From a virus, in IMG/VR virus record IMGVR_UViG_3300010885_031524, positions 1 through 34,956 of that record: a stretch of 34,956 nt of DNA, one strand, 5' to 3'. The translations under genes and the position numbers were made by a program. This document shows, in pieces, positions 8,131 through 17,121 of the stretch. The notes beneath the pieces were generated by a model. That model ran no database searches. It worked only from the letters and a program-made list of their open reading frames with translations, and was not told the DNA's origin. The number at the start of each line of letters is the position of its first letter. The stretch's first letter is position 1.

Positions 8131-8949
8131 ATGTCTAGACCATCCACCAGAGAAGGATTAAAAGAGTATTGTTTACGTAAATTAGGGTATCCTGTTATCC
8201 AAATAAACGTAGATGATGCTCAATTAGAAGATAGAATTGATGATGCTTTACAATTATTTTCTGAATATCATTTTGATGGGGTCGAACGAGTATATATTAG
8301 AAAACAAGTAACTCGTATAGATATTGAGCGGGGATATATTCTTACAACAGAACCAACGGCGGCGAATCAAGCAGATGGTATTGTGGCAGCACCCGCAATT
8401 GATCCTACAGGTCAGAGTTTAATTTCTGTGATAAAATGTTATCAATTATTTAATACCTTGGGTGGTGGTGGTATGTTTGATGCCAAATATCAAATTGCAT
8501 TAAATGATCTGTTTGGAACACGTGGCGGTGGATATACTCAAAGTATGGTTACTTATTATATTACTAGAGGTCATATGCAAATGCTTCAAGATCTATTAAC
8601 TCCTGAAAAGACTATAGAATTTAGTAGAGTTACTAATAGAATATATGTGAATATGGATTGGAAGGGATTGAGTACTGTTGGTGAATATTTGATGTTTGAC
8701 GGATACTCAATACTAAATCCAGAACAATATACCGATATCTATAACGATATGACTCTTAAACGATATGTTACTGCTCTTATTAAGCAGCAATGGGGATCAA
8801 ATATGATGAAGTTTGGTAATGTGGAATTGCCAGGTGGTATAACTCTTAACGGAGCAGATATCTTTAGCGAAGCATCATCGGAAGTTACAAAGATTGAAGA
8901 AGATATTCAGAGTAAGTTTGAACTTCCACCAGGATTTATTGTAGGTTAA
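8131..8949 (+). CDS. gp13: Neck protein gp13
   Basis: This 272-residue protein is homologous to T4 gp13 (309 residues), which with gp14 forms the collar or neck that closes the filled head and receives the tail. The family signature is clear at the N-terminus: REGLKEYCLRKLGYPVIQIN followed by acidic D-x-Q-L-E-D-R-I-D-D-A and a Y-H-x-D-G segment, as in cyanophage gp13. Order gp13-gp14-gp15 with two-base or shorter gaps supports the call. AAGGAG lies 9 bases before the ATG, within a hairpin that also carries a late promoter, so expression is probably restricted to late transcripts starting at 8102-8109. Confidence 0.93.
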   Translation: MSRPSTREGLKEYCLRKLGYPVIQINVDDAQLEDRIDDALQLFSEYHFDGVERVYIRKQVTRIDIERGYILTTEPTAANQADGIVAAPAIDPTGQSLISVIKCYQLFNTLGGGGMFDAKYQIALNDLFGTRGGGYTQSMVTYYITRGHMQMLQDLLTPEKTIEFSRVTNRIYVNMDWKGLSTVGEYLMFDGYSILNPEQYTDIYNDMTLKRYVTALIKQQWGSNMMKFGNVELPGGITLNGADIFSEASSEVTKIEEDIQSKFELPPGFIVG

Positions 8950-8951
8950 TA

Positions 8952-9653
8952 ATGGCTGTAAATCCATATTTTAATAATAAAAATTATAAGCCTACTCAAA
9001 ATCTGTTTGAAGATTTAACTGAAGAGGTAATAAAAACATCAGGAATTGATGTGGTGTATGTTGTTAAAACCACAGATAAAGTAGATACATTGTTTGGTGA
9101 TAACCAACATGGCAAATTAAAAAATTCATTCACAATAGAGATGTATCTATCTACAAGTAAACAGTTTGAAGGTGATAGAGATATTATTACAAAATTTGGT
9201 ATGGAAATTAAAGATAATGTCTCATTAATAGTTTCTAAGCGTAGATTTAATCAAGAAGCCTCTAAACTTCCAGAATTGGCAGGAAGATTATATCCTATGA
9301 ACAGACCTATTGAAGGAGATTTAATATATCTTCCTCTTGCTACAGTATCTGATAATCTTTATGAAATTAAGTTTGTAGAAAACGAAAATATGTTTTATCA
9401 ACAGGGAGATTACTACACATTCAGACTTGATTGTGAATTATATAAATACTCAATGGAAACAATACAAACAGGATTTAGTAAGATCGATGATATAGAAAAA
9501 GAATTAGTTGACAGCGTTGATAGTAATAATGACGGAAAAACCGATTTTATTATAGATAATAAAGAAGTAAAAGATAATAGTATTCTGGAAACCGAATCTA
9601 GAGGTGTTTTAGATTTTACAGAAAAAGATCCATTCTCAGAAGGTAATTATTAA
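8952..9653 (+). CDS. gp14: Neck protein gp14
   Basis: This 233-residue protein is homologous to T4 gp14 (256 residues), the partner of gp13 in head completion. The typical start NPYFNN is followed by E-x-L-T-E-E-x-I-x-x-S-G-I-D-V-x-Y-[VI] and a T-L-F-G-[DE] motif, the pattern seen across T4-like phages. The C-terminal part is acidic (several D and E before the end). The ATG lies two bases after the gp13 stop, and the stop codon overlaps the gp15 ATG by one base, which indicates coupled translation. Confidence 0.92.
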   Translation: MAVNPYFNNKNYKPTQNLFEDLTEEVIKTSGIDVVYVVKTTDKVDTLFGDNQHGKLKNSFTIEMYLSTSKQFEGDRDIITKFGMEIKDNVSLIVSKRRFNQEASKLPELAGRLYPMNRPIEGDLIYLPLATVSDNLYEIKFVENENMFYQQGDYYTFRLDCELYKYSMETIQTGFSKIDDIEKELVDSVDSNNDGKTDFIIDNKEVKDNSILETESRGVLDFTEKDPFSEGNY

Positions 9654-10315
9654 TGTTTACTACATTCTATCATGGAACTATTAGAAAAATTGTTACCGCA
9701 TTTGGTACTCTATTCAATAACATTTACATTGAAAGAGTTGATGGTACTACTATAAAGAAAATAAAAATTCCATTGATATATTCTGGAAAAGAAAAATTTA
9801 TATATCGTTTAAATTTTAATACAGATAAAACTCAAGTTCAAACTATATTACCTAGAATAGGATTTAATATTATTTCTTTTACATATGATTCTGAAAGAAA
9901 GAAAAATTCAATAAATAGAAGATATAAAGAACAAGTTAATACAGATAATGATGTATCATTTCAATATAGATATGAAGATGTTCCGTATAATATTGAATTT
10001 GAATTAAATATCTATGCTCGAAATATGGATGATGGTCTGCAAATTATAGAACAGATTTTACCATTTTTTACACCAGAATTTACTATTACAATTAAACCAA
10101 AGATTTTAAATACTAGTAATGAAAAAATAGATATTCCTATTGTACTTAATACCATAACACCTTCCGAAACATATGATGGTACGTTTAAAGATGATACAAG
10201 ACTATTAACTTGGGATTTAGCCTTTACAGCAAAAACCTTTTTGTATGGTCCAGTAAAACAAGCAGGACTAATTAAAGATATTAATATAAACTTTTTTGAT
10301 TTTGAAGAAATTTAA
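9653..10315 (+). CDS. gp15: Tail sheath stabilizer / tail terminator gp15
   Basis: This 220-residue protein is homologous to T4 gp15 (272 residues), the hexameric ring at the head-proximal end of the tail that binds the last sheath and tube rings and docks to the neck. It carries the family start M-F-x-x-F-Y-H-x-x-I-R-K-I-V-T-A-F-G-T-L-F-N-N-I, then P-L-[IV]-Y-x-x-K-[EQ]-K-F, and a conserved central P-R-[IM]-[GS]-F segment. It is shorter than T4 gp15, as in many marine relatives. In T4 and most relatives gp16 follows directly; here two unrelated genes intervene. It overlaps gp14 by one base. Confidence 0.9.
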   Translation: MFTTFYHGTIRKIVTAFGTLFNNIYIERVDGTTIKKIKIPLIYSGKEKFIYRLNFNTDKTQVQTILPRIGFNIISFTYDSERKKNSINRRYKEQVNTDNDVSFQYRYEDVPYNIEFELNIYARNMDDGLQIIEQILPFFTPEFTITIKPKILNTSNEKIDIPIVLNTITPSETYDGTFKDDTRLLTWDLAFTAKTFLYGPVKQAGLIKDININFFDFEEI

Positions 10316-10316
10316 A

Positions 10317-10493
10317 ATGGCAAATAAAAAATATGCACATATAAGAATACGACCCATTGTGTATGAGAAAAATACTGATGGTGAATATGAACTAGATACT
10401 AATGGTGAAAAGATTGTTTTGGTATATCCTGAATATGTAGATCCAACAGAACCATATGAATTTTTAATAGAAATTGATGAAACTATAAACTGA
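10317..10493 (+). CDS. Small unknown protein between gp15 and a giant fiber-like gene
   Basis: This 58-residue protein starts at the ATG one base after the gp15 stop. An in-frame upstream ATG at 10296 lies inside gp15 and is less likely. It is acidic, with a K-Y-A-H-I-R-I-R-P start, a D-G-E-Y-E-L-D-T-N-G-E hairpin-like stretch and an acidic beta-like end. There is no Cys, no signal peptide and no membrane segment. The stop TGA is four bases before the next ATG. The ribosome binding site is weak (purine-rich GAAGAA), so translation probably depends on coupling to gp15. It is not recognised; it could be a small adaptor for the 1483-residue protein. Confidence 0.6.
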   Translation: MANKKYAHIRIRPIVYEKNTDGEYELDTNGEKIVLVYPEYVDPTEPYEFLIEIDETIN

Positions 10494-10497
10494 TAAT

Positions 10498-13400
10498 ATG
10501 AAAAAAAAATTACCAAAAAATTATGATAGTTCTCCTGATATAAATCAGAATACGCAATTATCCCCTGATGGTGGTAATCCTGTAGTGGTTCCACCAGAAA
10601 TTTTAAATGTTCATAATGAAACTAGTACAACAACATCTACAACTTCAACAACTACAATAGCACCAACAACATATTCTGGTTCTTCAACCACTACAACACT
10701 TGCTACAACTACAACAACTACTGCAGCAATTCCAAAATTACCAACAATTACTAGTATTACTCCTAATTCAGGATTTACTTACGGTGATACTACTATAATT
10801 ATTATAGGAAGTAATTTATATGAAACCAAGTCTATTGTAATTGGTGGAGTTCCTGTTAAAACTTTTAATATTATTTCTCCAACTTATGTTGCTGCCGTTA
10901 CTGGCGCTAATACTTCGGGATATTCTACTCTAGTTTTAACAACGGATACAGGAACAGTAACAAAAATTAATGCTTTTAATTATATTACTCCATTACCAAC
11001 AATAACTTCAATATCTCCAACTGAAGGATTAATTGAAGGTGGTACTATTGTTAATATAACTGGAACAAATTTATTTGATGTTATTAGTGTAATAGTTGGA
11101 GAACACCTTGTATCTTTTTATGAAATTTCTAAAACTGTACTTAGAATTATAACAAATCCTTCAACCACAGATATTGGTGTTAAAAATATTACAGTTCAAA
11201 CTAAAACAGGATCAGTTACCTTATCAAACGCATTCACATATGTTTACGTGCCTACACCGACAACTACATCAACAACATCTACCACAACTACTACAACTTT
11301 ACCAATTACTTCAACTACTAGTACAAGTACAACCTCTACAACATCCACAACTACTATTGTACCAACCACAACAACCACCACACTTTCAACAACTACTACC
11401 ACTATAGCACCAACATCAACCACTTCAACCACATCAACAACATCTACCACTACTGCTTCTCCATATTTACGTAGTTGTAATGCAGGAGAATCCGAATGGA
11501 TTTGGAGTGGAGGTATGTTTTCTCGTCAATGCTGCGAATGTACTGGTCAAGATTTATCAACATATTGTTGGGATGTGGCTACATCTCCTTCTGGATTAGA
11601 CGAGTCTAGTAATAATGATTGTAATTGTTGTAGATTTGAAACAACTACCACACAAGCACCAGGAACTGTTCCAGATGCAGTTACAGGAATAACAGTATCT
11701 TATGGAGAATACACAGATAAAATTTCAATATCATGGACTTTACCTGCATCATTAGGTTTTGTTGATATGGATCCAACAGATCCAAATCAACCAATTGATT
11801 TTTATAATGTTTATAGAGATATGATGTTTATCACAAGCGGTTTAGGATCATCATATGATGATTCTGGCGCAACTCCTGGTGTATTACATGCATATGAAGT
11901 GTTGGCACACAATGGTTATGGATACAGTCCCGATTCCGCCATAGTTACTGGTTGGAGAAAATTAGAACAACCTATCAATTTAATAACAAGTAAAAATGAT
12001 ACTACAGGTATTACTAGCACATGGGATTCTGTTGCAGGTGCGACTAGTTATAACATTTATAGAGGAACTGATCCTAGTACTATGACTCTTTTAACAACAA
12101 CTCCATCTAATTCATATTTTGATTCTTATGTGGGATTAAACCGATCATCTTTATATTATTATAAAATTTCTGCTGGTTGCTCTTTAGGAGAGGGTGAAAC
12201 AAGTGGTGTTTCTTTTGGTCATTTAAAAATAGCACCTCCAATAATTTCAACAAGTATTAATACTCCAACAGGAGATATTAAAATAAATTGGAGTGATATT
12301 GATTCTGCTGCAAATTATGAAATTTATCGCGGATTATCTGCAAATACCGCTGCAATGACACTTATTAACCAATCCACTATATCTACATCATATATTGATA
12401 ATGACATAAAATTGGTTATGGGTACTACTTATTATTACTCTGTAAAGAGTGTAAATGGTTTTGGATCTAGTGAGTTTTCAAATATTGCGTCTAAACAAAT
12501 GGCAGCACTACCAACTCCTGTAAATTCTGCTGATTATGAAATTTGGGGTGTAGATTTTGGAAGGAATGATCCAACAAATAGTATATTCACTACTAATAAA
12601 GGAATTACTACAGTTGTATATCCAGGAATAACTGGTGAAAATGGTCAAAGAAATTCAAATGAATTAGGATATCCTATAGATAACACCAATTGGAATACAT
12701 TTAAAACGTACTTGTCATCTATACCAGCAGGGAGAAGAGTTATTGGTCTTTTTCCTTGGTGGAGAGATATTGGAGTATATATGGAAACCACTAAAATGTA
12801 TTATCAAGAAACTAGTGATGGTACTACATACAATGGTAAAAAATTCTTAACGCAATGGGCAGATCAAAATGCTTCTGATGCTGCTGCTTCTTTTACTGCA
12901 TTTTTAAATAAATGCAAAACCGATGGAGTTTCTTTTGATTATGCACAGGATGACAAAGAAACGTATTCAAAATGGATGTTAAATGGTGACAGTGCAAGAA
13001 CTTATCCTTGTAGTGAAGAAGGAAAAAGAGATTCAAAATATACTGCAACATTTACAGCAGGAAGTACTACAGCAACACTAACTTCTGGTAGCAATCAGTT
13101 TATGTTAGGTGGAAGTTCTCCTGTTGCAATTGTAAAATCTCAATGTATTGGATCTGGAGCAATTGCAAGAGAAACAAAAATAGTTAGTATTGCGTATCCA
13201 GCCAATTCAACAACATTCACAATATCACCAGCAGCAACAGTTTCAGGATCTATAACTTTTAGTGTACAACCTCTTACTTATAGTTGGGATTCTAGATTAT
13301 TAAAAGCAATGTTTAATGATGTTAGATTTACTACTAAACCACATCCTGTAACAGGGAAAACTTTTGCTCAAGAATTTATTGATAATTATAATACACTTTC

Positions 13401-14949
13401 TGGTCACTCTCATACAACTGCGGATTGTGCAGAATTATTACGACCATATTTAAATCTTTCTAAGTGCCCAACAGGAAGCGAAACTACAGGAGATTGTTAT
13501 CCAACCGCTTATTGGACACCATATGGTGGTGGCGTTGGAAATGGACATATGGGAAACGGCTACAGTTTGCTAGATGCGCAAAATAATAAAGGATATATAT
13601 CTCCTCCATACACCATAGGTGCTGGCCCAGATAATACTACAGGTAACGCATATTCAATTGTTTCTTATTTAATACCAGCATGGGAAAATACCGTATTAAA
13701 TTGGCAAATATACTATATGAATACATTCTGTCGTAATTCATTACAAAAATTTGATGAATTTAAAAATGTAAAATATTCACATTATGAATGGGCACCTATT
13801 TCATTAAGTGAAACTCCATATACTCAGGATTCTAATATACAGGCACATGCTTTACCGTATCAATCAGATGTTATTACTGGTAGTAGTTTCTATGGTGCAA
13901 TTTATGGCCCAAAAAATCTTTGGATATATGGTGGTAAAATAGGAACGTTCTCTGGTCCTACTGCTTATAATGGTGAATCGCTTGCTAGTTGGTTGCAAGA
14001 TTTTTCCTATAGAAGCGGATATGTTGCTACACCAAATGATCAATGGGAAAAATGGACATGGTCTGGTTATTTGGATGTTCCATACGGAGGACAATCTGGT
14101 AATGCAGCATTAACTCGTTATCCTGTTTCAATTCCTGTAGATGAAATAAAATTTGAAGGTTCAGTATCGGGTACTACGCTTACAGTCACTAACATATTAT
14201 CAGGAAGTGGTTCCTTTATTGGTGGTCAAATACCTGATACAACAGTAGGTAATGTTGTAACTATTATATCAGGCCCTACTACTGGAGGAACAGGTACGTA
14301 TGGACTTAGTACTACTGTAACTCCTGCTTCTTTAGTATCTCGTAAATGGAATTCTACAATTTGGAAAAAAATGTATGATGAGGGTGCGTACAAAATTTTT
14401 GTAGATTATATAAAAGAAAGTAGACATAGTCTACGAAGTAATATAAATTATCATAAAACATGGGCACCATGGGTTGCTTATGGATTTAATTGGGGAAATG
14501 ATAATGCATATTGGTACGAAATGTTATTTCATATTTTTGTTAGTGGATGTAGTCATTTGCAATTATTTGAAATTGCTAAGTCTGGATATACGTCAAATGT
14601 ACAAAACGCATTAGATATATGGAGAAATTTAAGTAAAAATTCTAAAACTATTCCATGTACTAATAGCACAGGAGATACTACGCAATTAGTTGATCGTCTA
14701 GAAATAGGTAAATGTTTTACAAAATACACCATTAGTGGCGGAAAAACAGAAAAAAGTGGATTATATATTTGGAGAATAACCTTGGCTCCAGAAAAATTCT
14801 ATACTAATTCAACAGTTACATTGCAAAGAGTTGGTTCTGATAGTGATATACCAGCAACAATAACAATAAATAGTTTAGATAGTGATGTTACAAAAAGAAG
14901 AGGATGTTGGATAACACGAAATGTTTCTACTCCTCCTGAATATGTTTAA
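10498..14949 (+). CDS. Giant modular protein: TIG domains, Cys module, FN3 domains, putative glycoside-hydrolase-like C-terminus
   Basis: This protein has 1483 residues. In order: a Thr-rich linker (about 42-80), two IPT/TIG domains (about 81-250, each starting L-P-T-I-T-S-I-[ST]-P), a Thr-rich linker (about 251-321), a Cys module (about 322-380, with C-C-E-C and C-N-C-C), three FN3-like domains (about 390-670, with S-W-T/T-W-D/N-W-S strands and Y-x-I-Y-R-G), and an about 800-residue C-terminal region. That region has barrel-like strands such as V-I-G-L-F-P-W-W-R and D-G-V-S-F-D-Y-A-Q-D-D-K-E (acidic residues at 814, 818, 819 and 821), H-Y-E-W and W-A-P-W-V-A-Y-G-F-N-W. Two small beta insertions (about 848-926 and 1216-1283) interrupt it; the second has the S-G-T-T-L-T-V-T...G-G-T-G-T-Y pattern common in phage fibers. 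Polysaccharide binding or cleavage is inferred, not shown. Confidence 0.78.
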   Translation: MKKKLPKNYDSSPDINQNTQLSPDGGNPVVVPPEILNVHNETSTTTSTTSTTTIAPTTYSGSSTTTTLATTTTTTAAIPKLPTITSITPNSGFTYGDTTIIIIGSNLYETKSIVIGGVPVKTFNIISPTYVAAVTGANTSGYSTLVLTTDTGTVTKINAFNYITPLPTITSISPTEGLIEGGTIVNITGTNLFDVISVIVGEHLVSFYEISKTVLRIITNPSTTDIGVKNITVQTKTGSVTLSNAFTYVYVPTPTTTSTTSTTTTTTLPITSTTSTSTTSTTSTTTIVPTTTTTTLSTTTTTIAPTSTTSTTSTTSTTTASPYLRSCNAGESEWIWSGGMFSRQCCECTGQDLSTYCWDVATSPSGLDESSNNDCNCCRFETTTTQAPGTVPDAVTGITVSYGEYTDKISISWTLPASLGFVDMDPTDPNQPIDFYNVYRDMMFITSGLGSSYDDSGATPGVLHAYEVLAHNGYGYSPDSAIVTGWRKLEQPINLITSKNDTTGITSTWDSVAGATSYNIYRGTDPSTMTLLTTTPSNSYFDSYVGLNRSSLYYYKISAGCSLGEGETSGVSFGHLKIAPPIISTSINTPTGDIKINWSDIDSAANYEIYRGLSANTAAMTLINQSTISTSYIDNDIKLVMGTTYYYSVKSVNGFGSSEFSNIASKQMAALPTPVNSADYEIWGVDFGRNDPTNSIFTTNKGITTVVYPGITGENGQRNSNELGYPIDNTNWNTFKTYLSSIPAGRRVIGLFPWWRDIGVYMETTKMYYQETSDGTTYNGKKFLTQWADQNASDAAASFTAFLNKCKTDGVSFDYAQDDKETYSKWMLNGDSARTYPCSEEGKRDSKYTATFTAGSTTATLTSGSNQFMLGGSSPVAIVKSQCIGSGAIARETKIVSIAYPANSTTFTISPAATVSGSITFSVQPLTYSWDSRLLKAMFNDVRFTTKPHPVTGKTFAQEFIDNYNTLSGHSHTTADCAELLRPYLNLSKCPTGSETTGDCYPTAYWTPYGGGVGNGHMGNGYSLLDAQNNKGYISPPYTIGAGPDNTTGNAYSIVSYLIPAWENTVLNWQIYYMNTFCRNSLQKFDEFKNVKYSHYEWAPISLSETPYTQDSNIQAHALPYQSDVITGSSFYGAIYGPKNLWIYGGKIGTFSGPTAYNGESLASWLQDFSYRSGYVATPNDQWEKWTWSGYLDVPYGGQSGNAALTRYPVSIPVDEIKFEGSVSGTTLTVTNILSGSGSFIGGQIPDTTVGNVVTIISGPTTGGTGTYGLSTTVTPASLVSRKWNSTIWKKMYDEGAYKIFVDYIKESRHSLRSNINYHKTWAPWVAYGFNWGNDNAYWYEMLFHIFVSGCSHLQLFEIAKSGYTSNVQNALDIWRNLSKNSKTIPCTNSTGDTTQLVDRLEIGKCFTKYTISGGKTEKSGLYIWRITLAPEKFYTNSTVTLQRVGSDSDIPATITINSLDSDVTKRRGCWITRNVSTPPEYV
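11258..11460 (+). repeat. Threonine-rich linker coding repeat
   Basis: Imperfect ACN/TCN codon repeats encode a Thr/Ser stalk with interspersed I-V-P and I-A-P-T breaks, between the second TIG domain and the Cys module. A related shorter stretch lies at about 10622-10735. The DNA resembles the stalk repeats near 660-800 and 6950-7266 in separate genes. Confidence 0.75.
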
Positions 14950-14960
14950 AAGGAATAATT

Positions 14961-15419
14961 ATGGGTGGCAAAAAATCAATTGATGAAAAATTAGAAGATG
15001 AATTTAATTTACCAACTACTGTTGGTGATATTATAGAAAATCCAATAGTTCTTGAAGCAAAGTTAGTTCCAAGACAAGAAAATTTAGATAAAGATTTTGA
15101 AGTAGTTCGAACAAATCTTTATGATATTATAAGCAAAGGTCAGCAAGCAATAGAAGGAATTCTTCATGTTGCTTCAGAAGGTGATTCTCCTAGAGCATAT
15201 GAAGTAGTATCTCAGTTGATAAAAAGCGTGTCTGATGCTAATAAAGATCTTTTACAATTACATAAAGAACTTAAACAAATTAAACAAGAATCAAATAGCG
15301 GCAATCAATCGGCAGGTACTATTACAAATCAATCAATATTTGTGGGAAGTACCGCAGATCTTCAAAAATTGTTAAAAGGTAAAGTTCAAGAAATACAAAA
15401 ACTTGAAGGCGAATTATGA
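14961..15419 (+). CDS. gp16: Terminase small subunit gp16
   Basis: This 152-residue protein is homologous to T4 gp16 (164 residues), the ring that recognises DNA for packaging and regulates the gp17 ATPase. It has the typical plan: a basic start, a P-[IV]-V-L-E-A-K-L-V-P segment, then a long helical pair (F-E-V-V-R-T-N-L-Y-D-I-I-x-K-G-Q-x-A-I-E-G-I, then V-S-Q-L-I-K-S-V-S-D-A-N-K-D-L-L-x-L-H-K) and a polar C-terminal part. AAAGGA lies 6 bases before the ATG. The stop codon overlaps the gp17 start (ATGA), as expected for coupled synthesis of the two terminase subunits. Confidence 0.92.
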   Translation: MGGKKSIDEKLEDEFNLPTTVGDIIENPIVLEAKLVPRQENLDKDFEVVRTNLYDIISKGQQAIEGILHVASEGDSPRAYEVVSQLIKSVSDANKDLLQLHKELKQIKQESNSGNQSAGTITNQSIFVGSTADLQKLLKGKVQEIQKLEGEL

Positions 15420-17086
15420 TTGGTGACAAGAATTCTTATTTGGGTAATCCAAATCTTAAAAAAATCAATGTAAATGTAAATTTTACACCAGAACAAGTAG
15501 AAGAGTATATAAAATGTTCAGAAGATCCTGTTTATTTTATGAAAAACTATGTAAAGATTGTTAATCTTGATAAAGGATTAATAAATTTTGAAACCTATCC
15601 GTTTCAAGAAAAACTTGTCAGATTGATTCGTGATAATAGATTTGTTATTGCAAAGATGCCTCGGCAGTGCGGAAAATCTACAACCATTGTGGCAGATATT
15701 CTTCACCATGCTTTATTCAATGAAAATCAGACTATTGGTATTTTGGCAAATAAAGAAAAGGTTGCCAAGTTACATATGGATCGTTTAAAGATGGCATATG
15801 AAAATCTACCAAAGTGGTTACAGCAGGGTATTAAGGAATGGAACAAGTACTCTGTTGAACTAGAAAATGGATCAAAAGTTATAGCATCTGCTACTTCTGC
15901 CTCTGCTATCCGAGGAGGTTCATTTAATTATATTCTATTAGACGAATTTGCCTTCGTTCCTGAAAATATTGCAAACGAATTCTATAGTTCAGTGTTTCCT
16001 ACAATATCTTCTGGTAAAACCTCAAAGTTAGTTGTTATTTCAACTCCAAACGGATTAAATTTATATTATAAGTTGTGGATTGAAGCAACAGAAGGTAGAA
16101 GTAGTTTTAAACACATTAGTGTTCATTGGAGCGATGTTCCTGGCAGAGACGATAACTGGTATAAAAATGAATTGGCTAATCTTGGAGAAGACAGATTCCG
16201 AACAGAGCATGAATGTGATTTCATTGGTAGTACAAATACTCTTATTACTCCTGAAAAACTTAAAACCATGGTTTTCAAAAAACCTGTACATGAAACTGAA
16301 CAAGGATTAAAGATTTATGAAAAACCTGTGGTTGATACAAAAAATCCAGAAAACAATCATACCTATGTGTTGACAGTGGATACCGCCAGAGGTGCTGGAA
16401 GCGACTACCACGCATTTGTTGTGGTTGATATAACAAAAGCCCCCTATAAAATTGCCGCAACGTTTAAAAATAATGATATATCTCCTATGGTCTATCCAAG
16501 TGTGATATATCCAGTAGCACAGCAATATAATGGTGCATACGTTTTAGTAGAAATAAATGATATTGGTGGTCAGGTGGCTGATATGTTACATAATGACATG
16601 GAATACGACAACCTATTAGTTTCTACCATTAGAGGTAGAAAGGGTCAAACCCTAGATGGTGGGTTTGGTACGGGTCATACTCAATTGGGTCTTCGTACCA
16701 CAAAGGCTGTAAAGCGTCTAGGATGCTCTGTGCTTAAGTCTATGATTGAATCCAATAAGATGCTTATATCAGATTATCATATCATACAAGAACTTGTTTC
16801 TTTTGTTTCTAAGAATAATTCGTTTGAGGCAGATGCTGGTCATAATGACGATCTTGTTATGTGCTTGGTTTTATTTGCGTGGCTAACTACACAAAATTAT
16901 TTTAAAGATCTTACAAATATGGATGTAAGAAAAACTGTATTTCAAGAAAAAATACGACAAATGGAAGATGAGATGTCCCCCTTTGGTATTATTGATGATG
17001 GAAGACCTGATATATCAGAAAATATAGATAGTTCTGGTACTGTTTGGAACGATGCGGAATATAGAAATAATGATTTTTATACATAA
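15416..17086 (+). CDS. gp17: Terminase large subunit gp17
   Basis: This 556-residue protein is the T4 gp17-type packaging motor (610 residues in T4). The N-terminal ATPase has a Walker A motif MPRQCGKST at 81-89 and Walker B I-L-L-D-E-F-A-F with D176 and E177. The C-terminal RNase H-like nuclease has acidic residues in the expected places: D322 in L-T-V-D-T-A-R-G, E379 in L-V-E-I-N-D, and D478-D479 in H-N-D-D-L-V. It docks on portal gp20 and translocates and cuts concatemeric DNA. All expected catalytic residues are present, so the enzyme should be active. It overlaps gp16 by four bases. Confidence 0.97.
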   Translation: MIGDKNSYLGNPNLKKINVNVNFTPEQVEEYIKCSEDPVYFMKNYVKIVNLDKGLINFETYPFQEKLVRLIRDNRFVIAKMPRQCGKSTTIVADILHHALFNENQTIGILANKEKVAKLHMDRLKMAYENLPKWLQQGIKEWNKYSVELENGSKVIASATSASAIRGGSFNYILLDEFAFVPENIANEFYSSVFPTISSGKTSKLVVISTPNGLNLYYKLWIEATEGRSSFKHISVHWSDVPGRDDNWYKNELANLGEDRFRTEHECDFIGSTNTLITPEKLKTMVFKKPVHETEQGLKIYEKPVVDTKNPENNHTYVLTVDTARGAGSDYHAFVVVDITKAPYKIAATFKNNDISPMVYPSVIYPVAQQYNGAYVLVEINDIGGQVADMLHNDMEYDNLLVSTIRGRKGQTLDGGFGTGHTQLGLRTTKAVKRLGCSVLKSMIESNKMLISDYHIIQELVSFVSKNNSFEADAGHNDDLVMCLVLFAWLTTQNYFKDLTNMDVRKTVFQEKIRQMEDEMSPFGIIDDGRPDISENIDSSGTVWNDAEYRNNDFYT

Positions 17087-17121
17087 CCGTAGACTAAAAT
17101 ACAGGTATAAGGAGAGAAACT

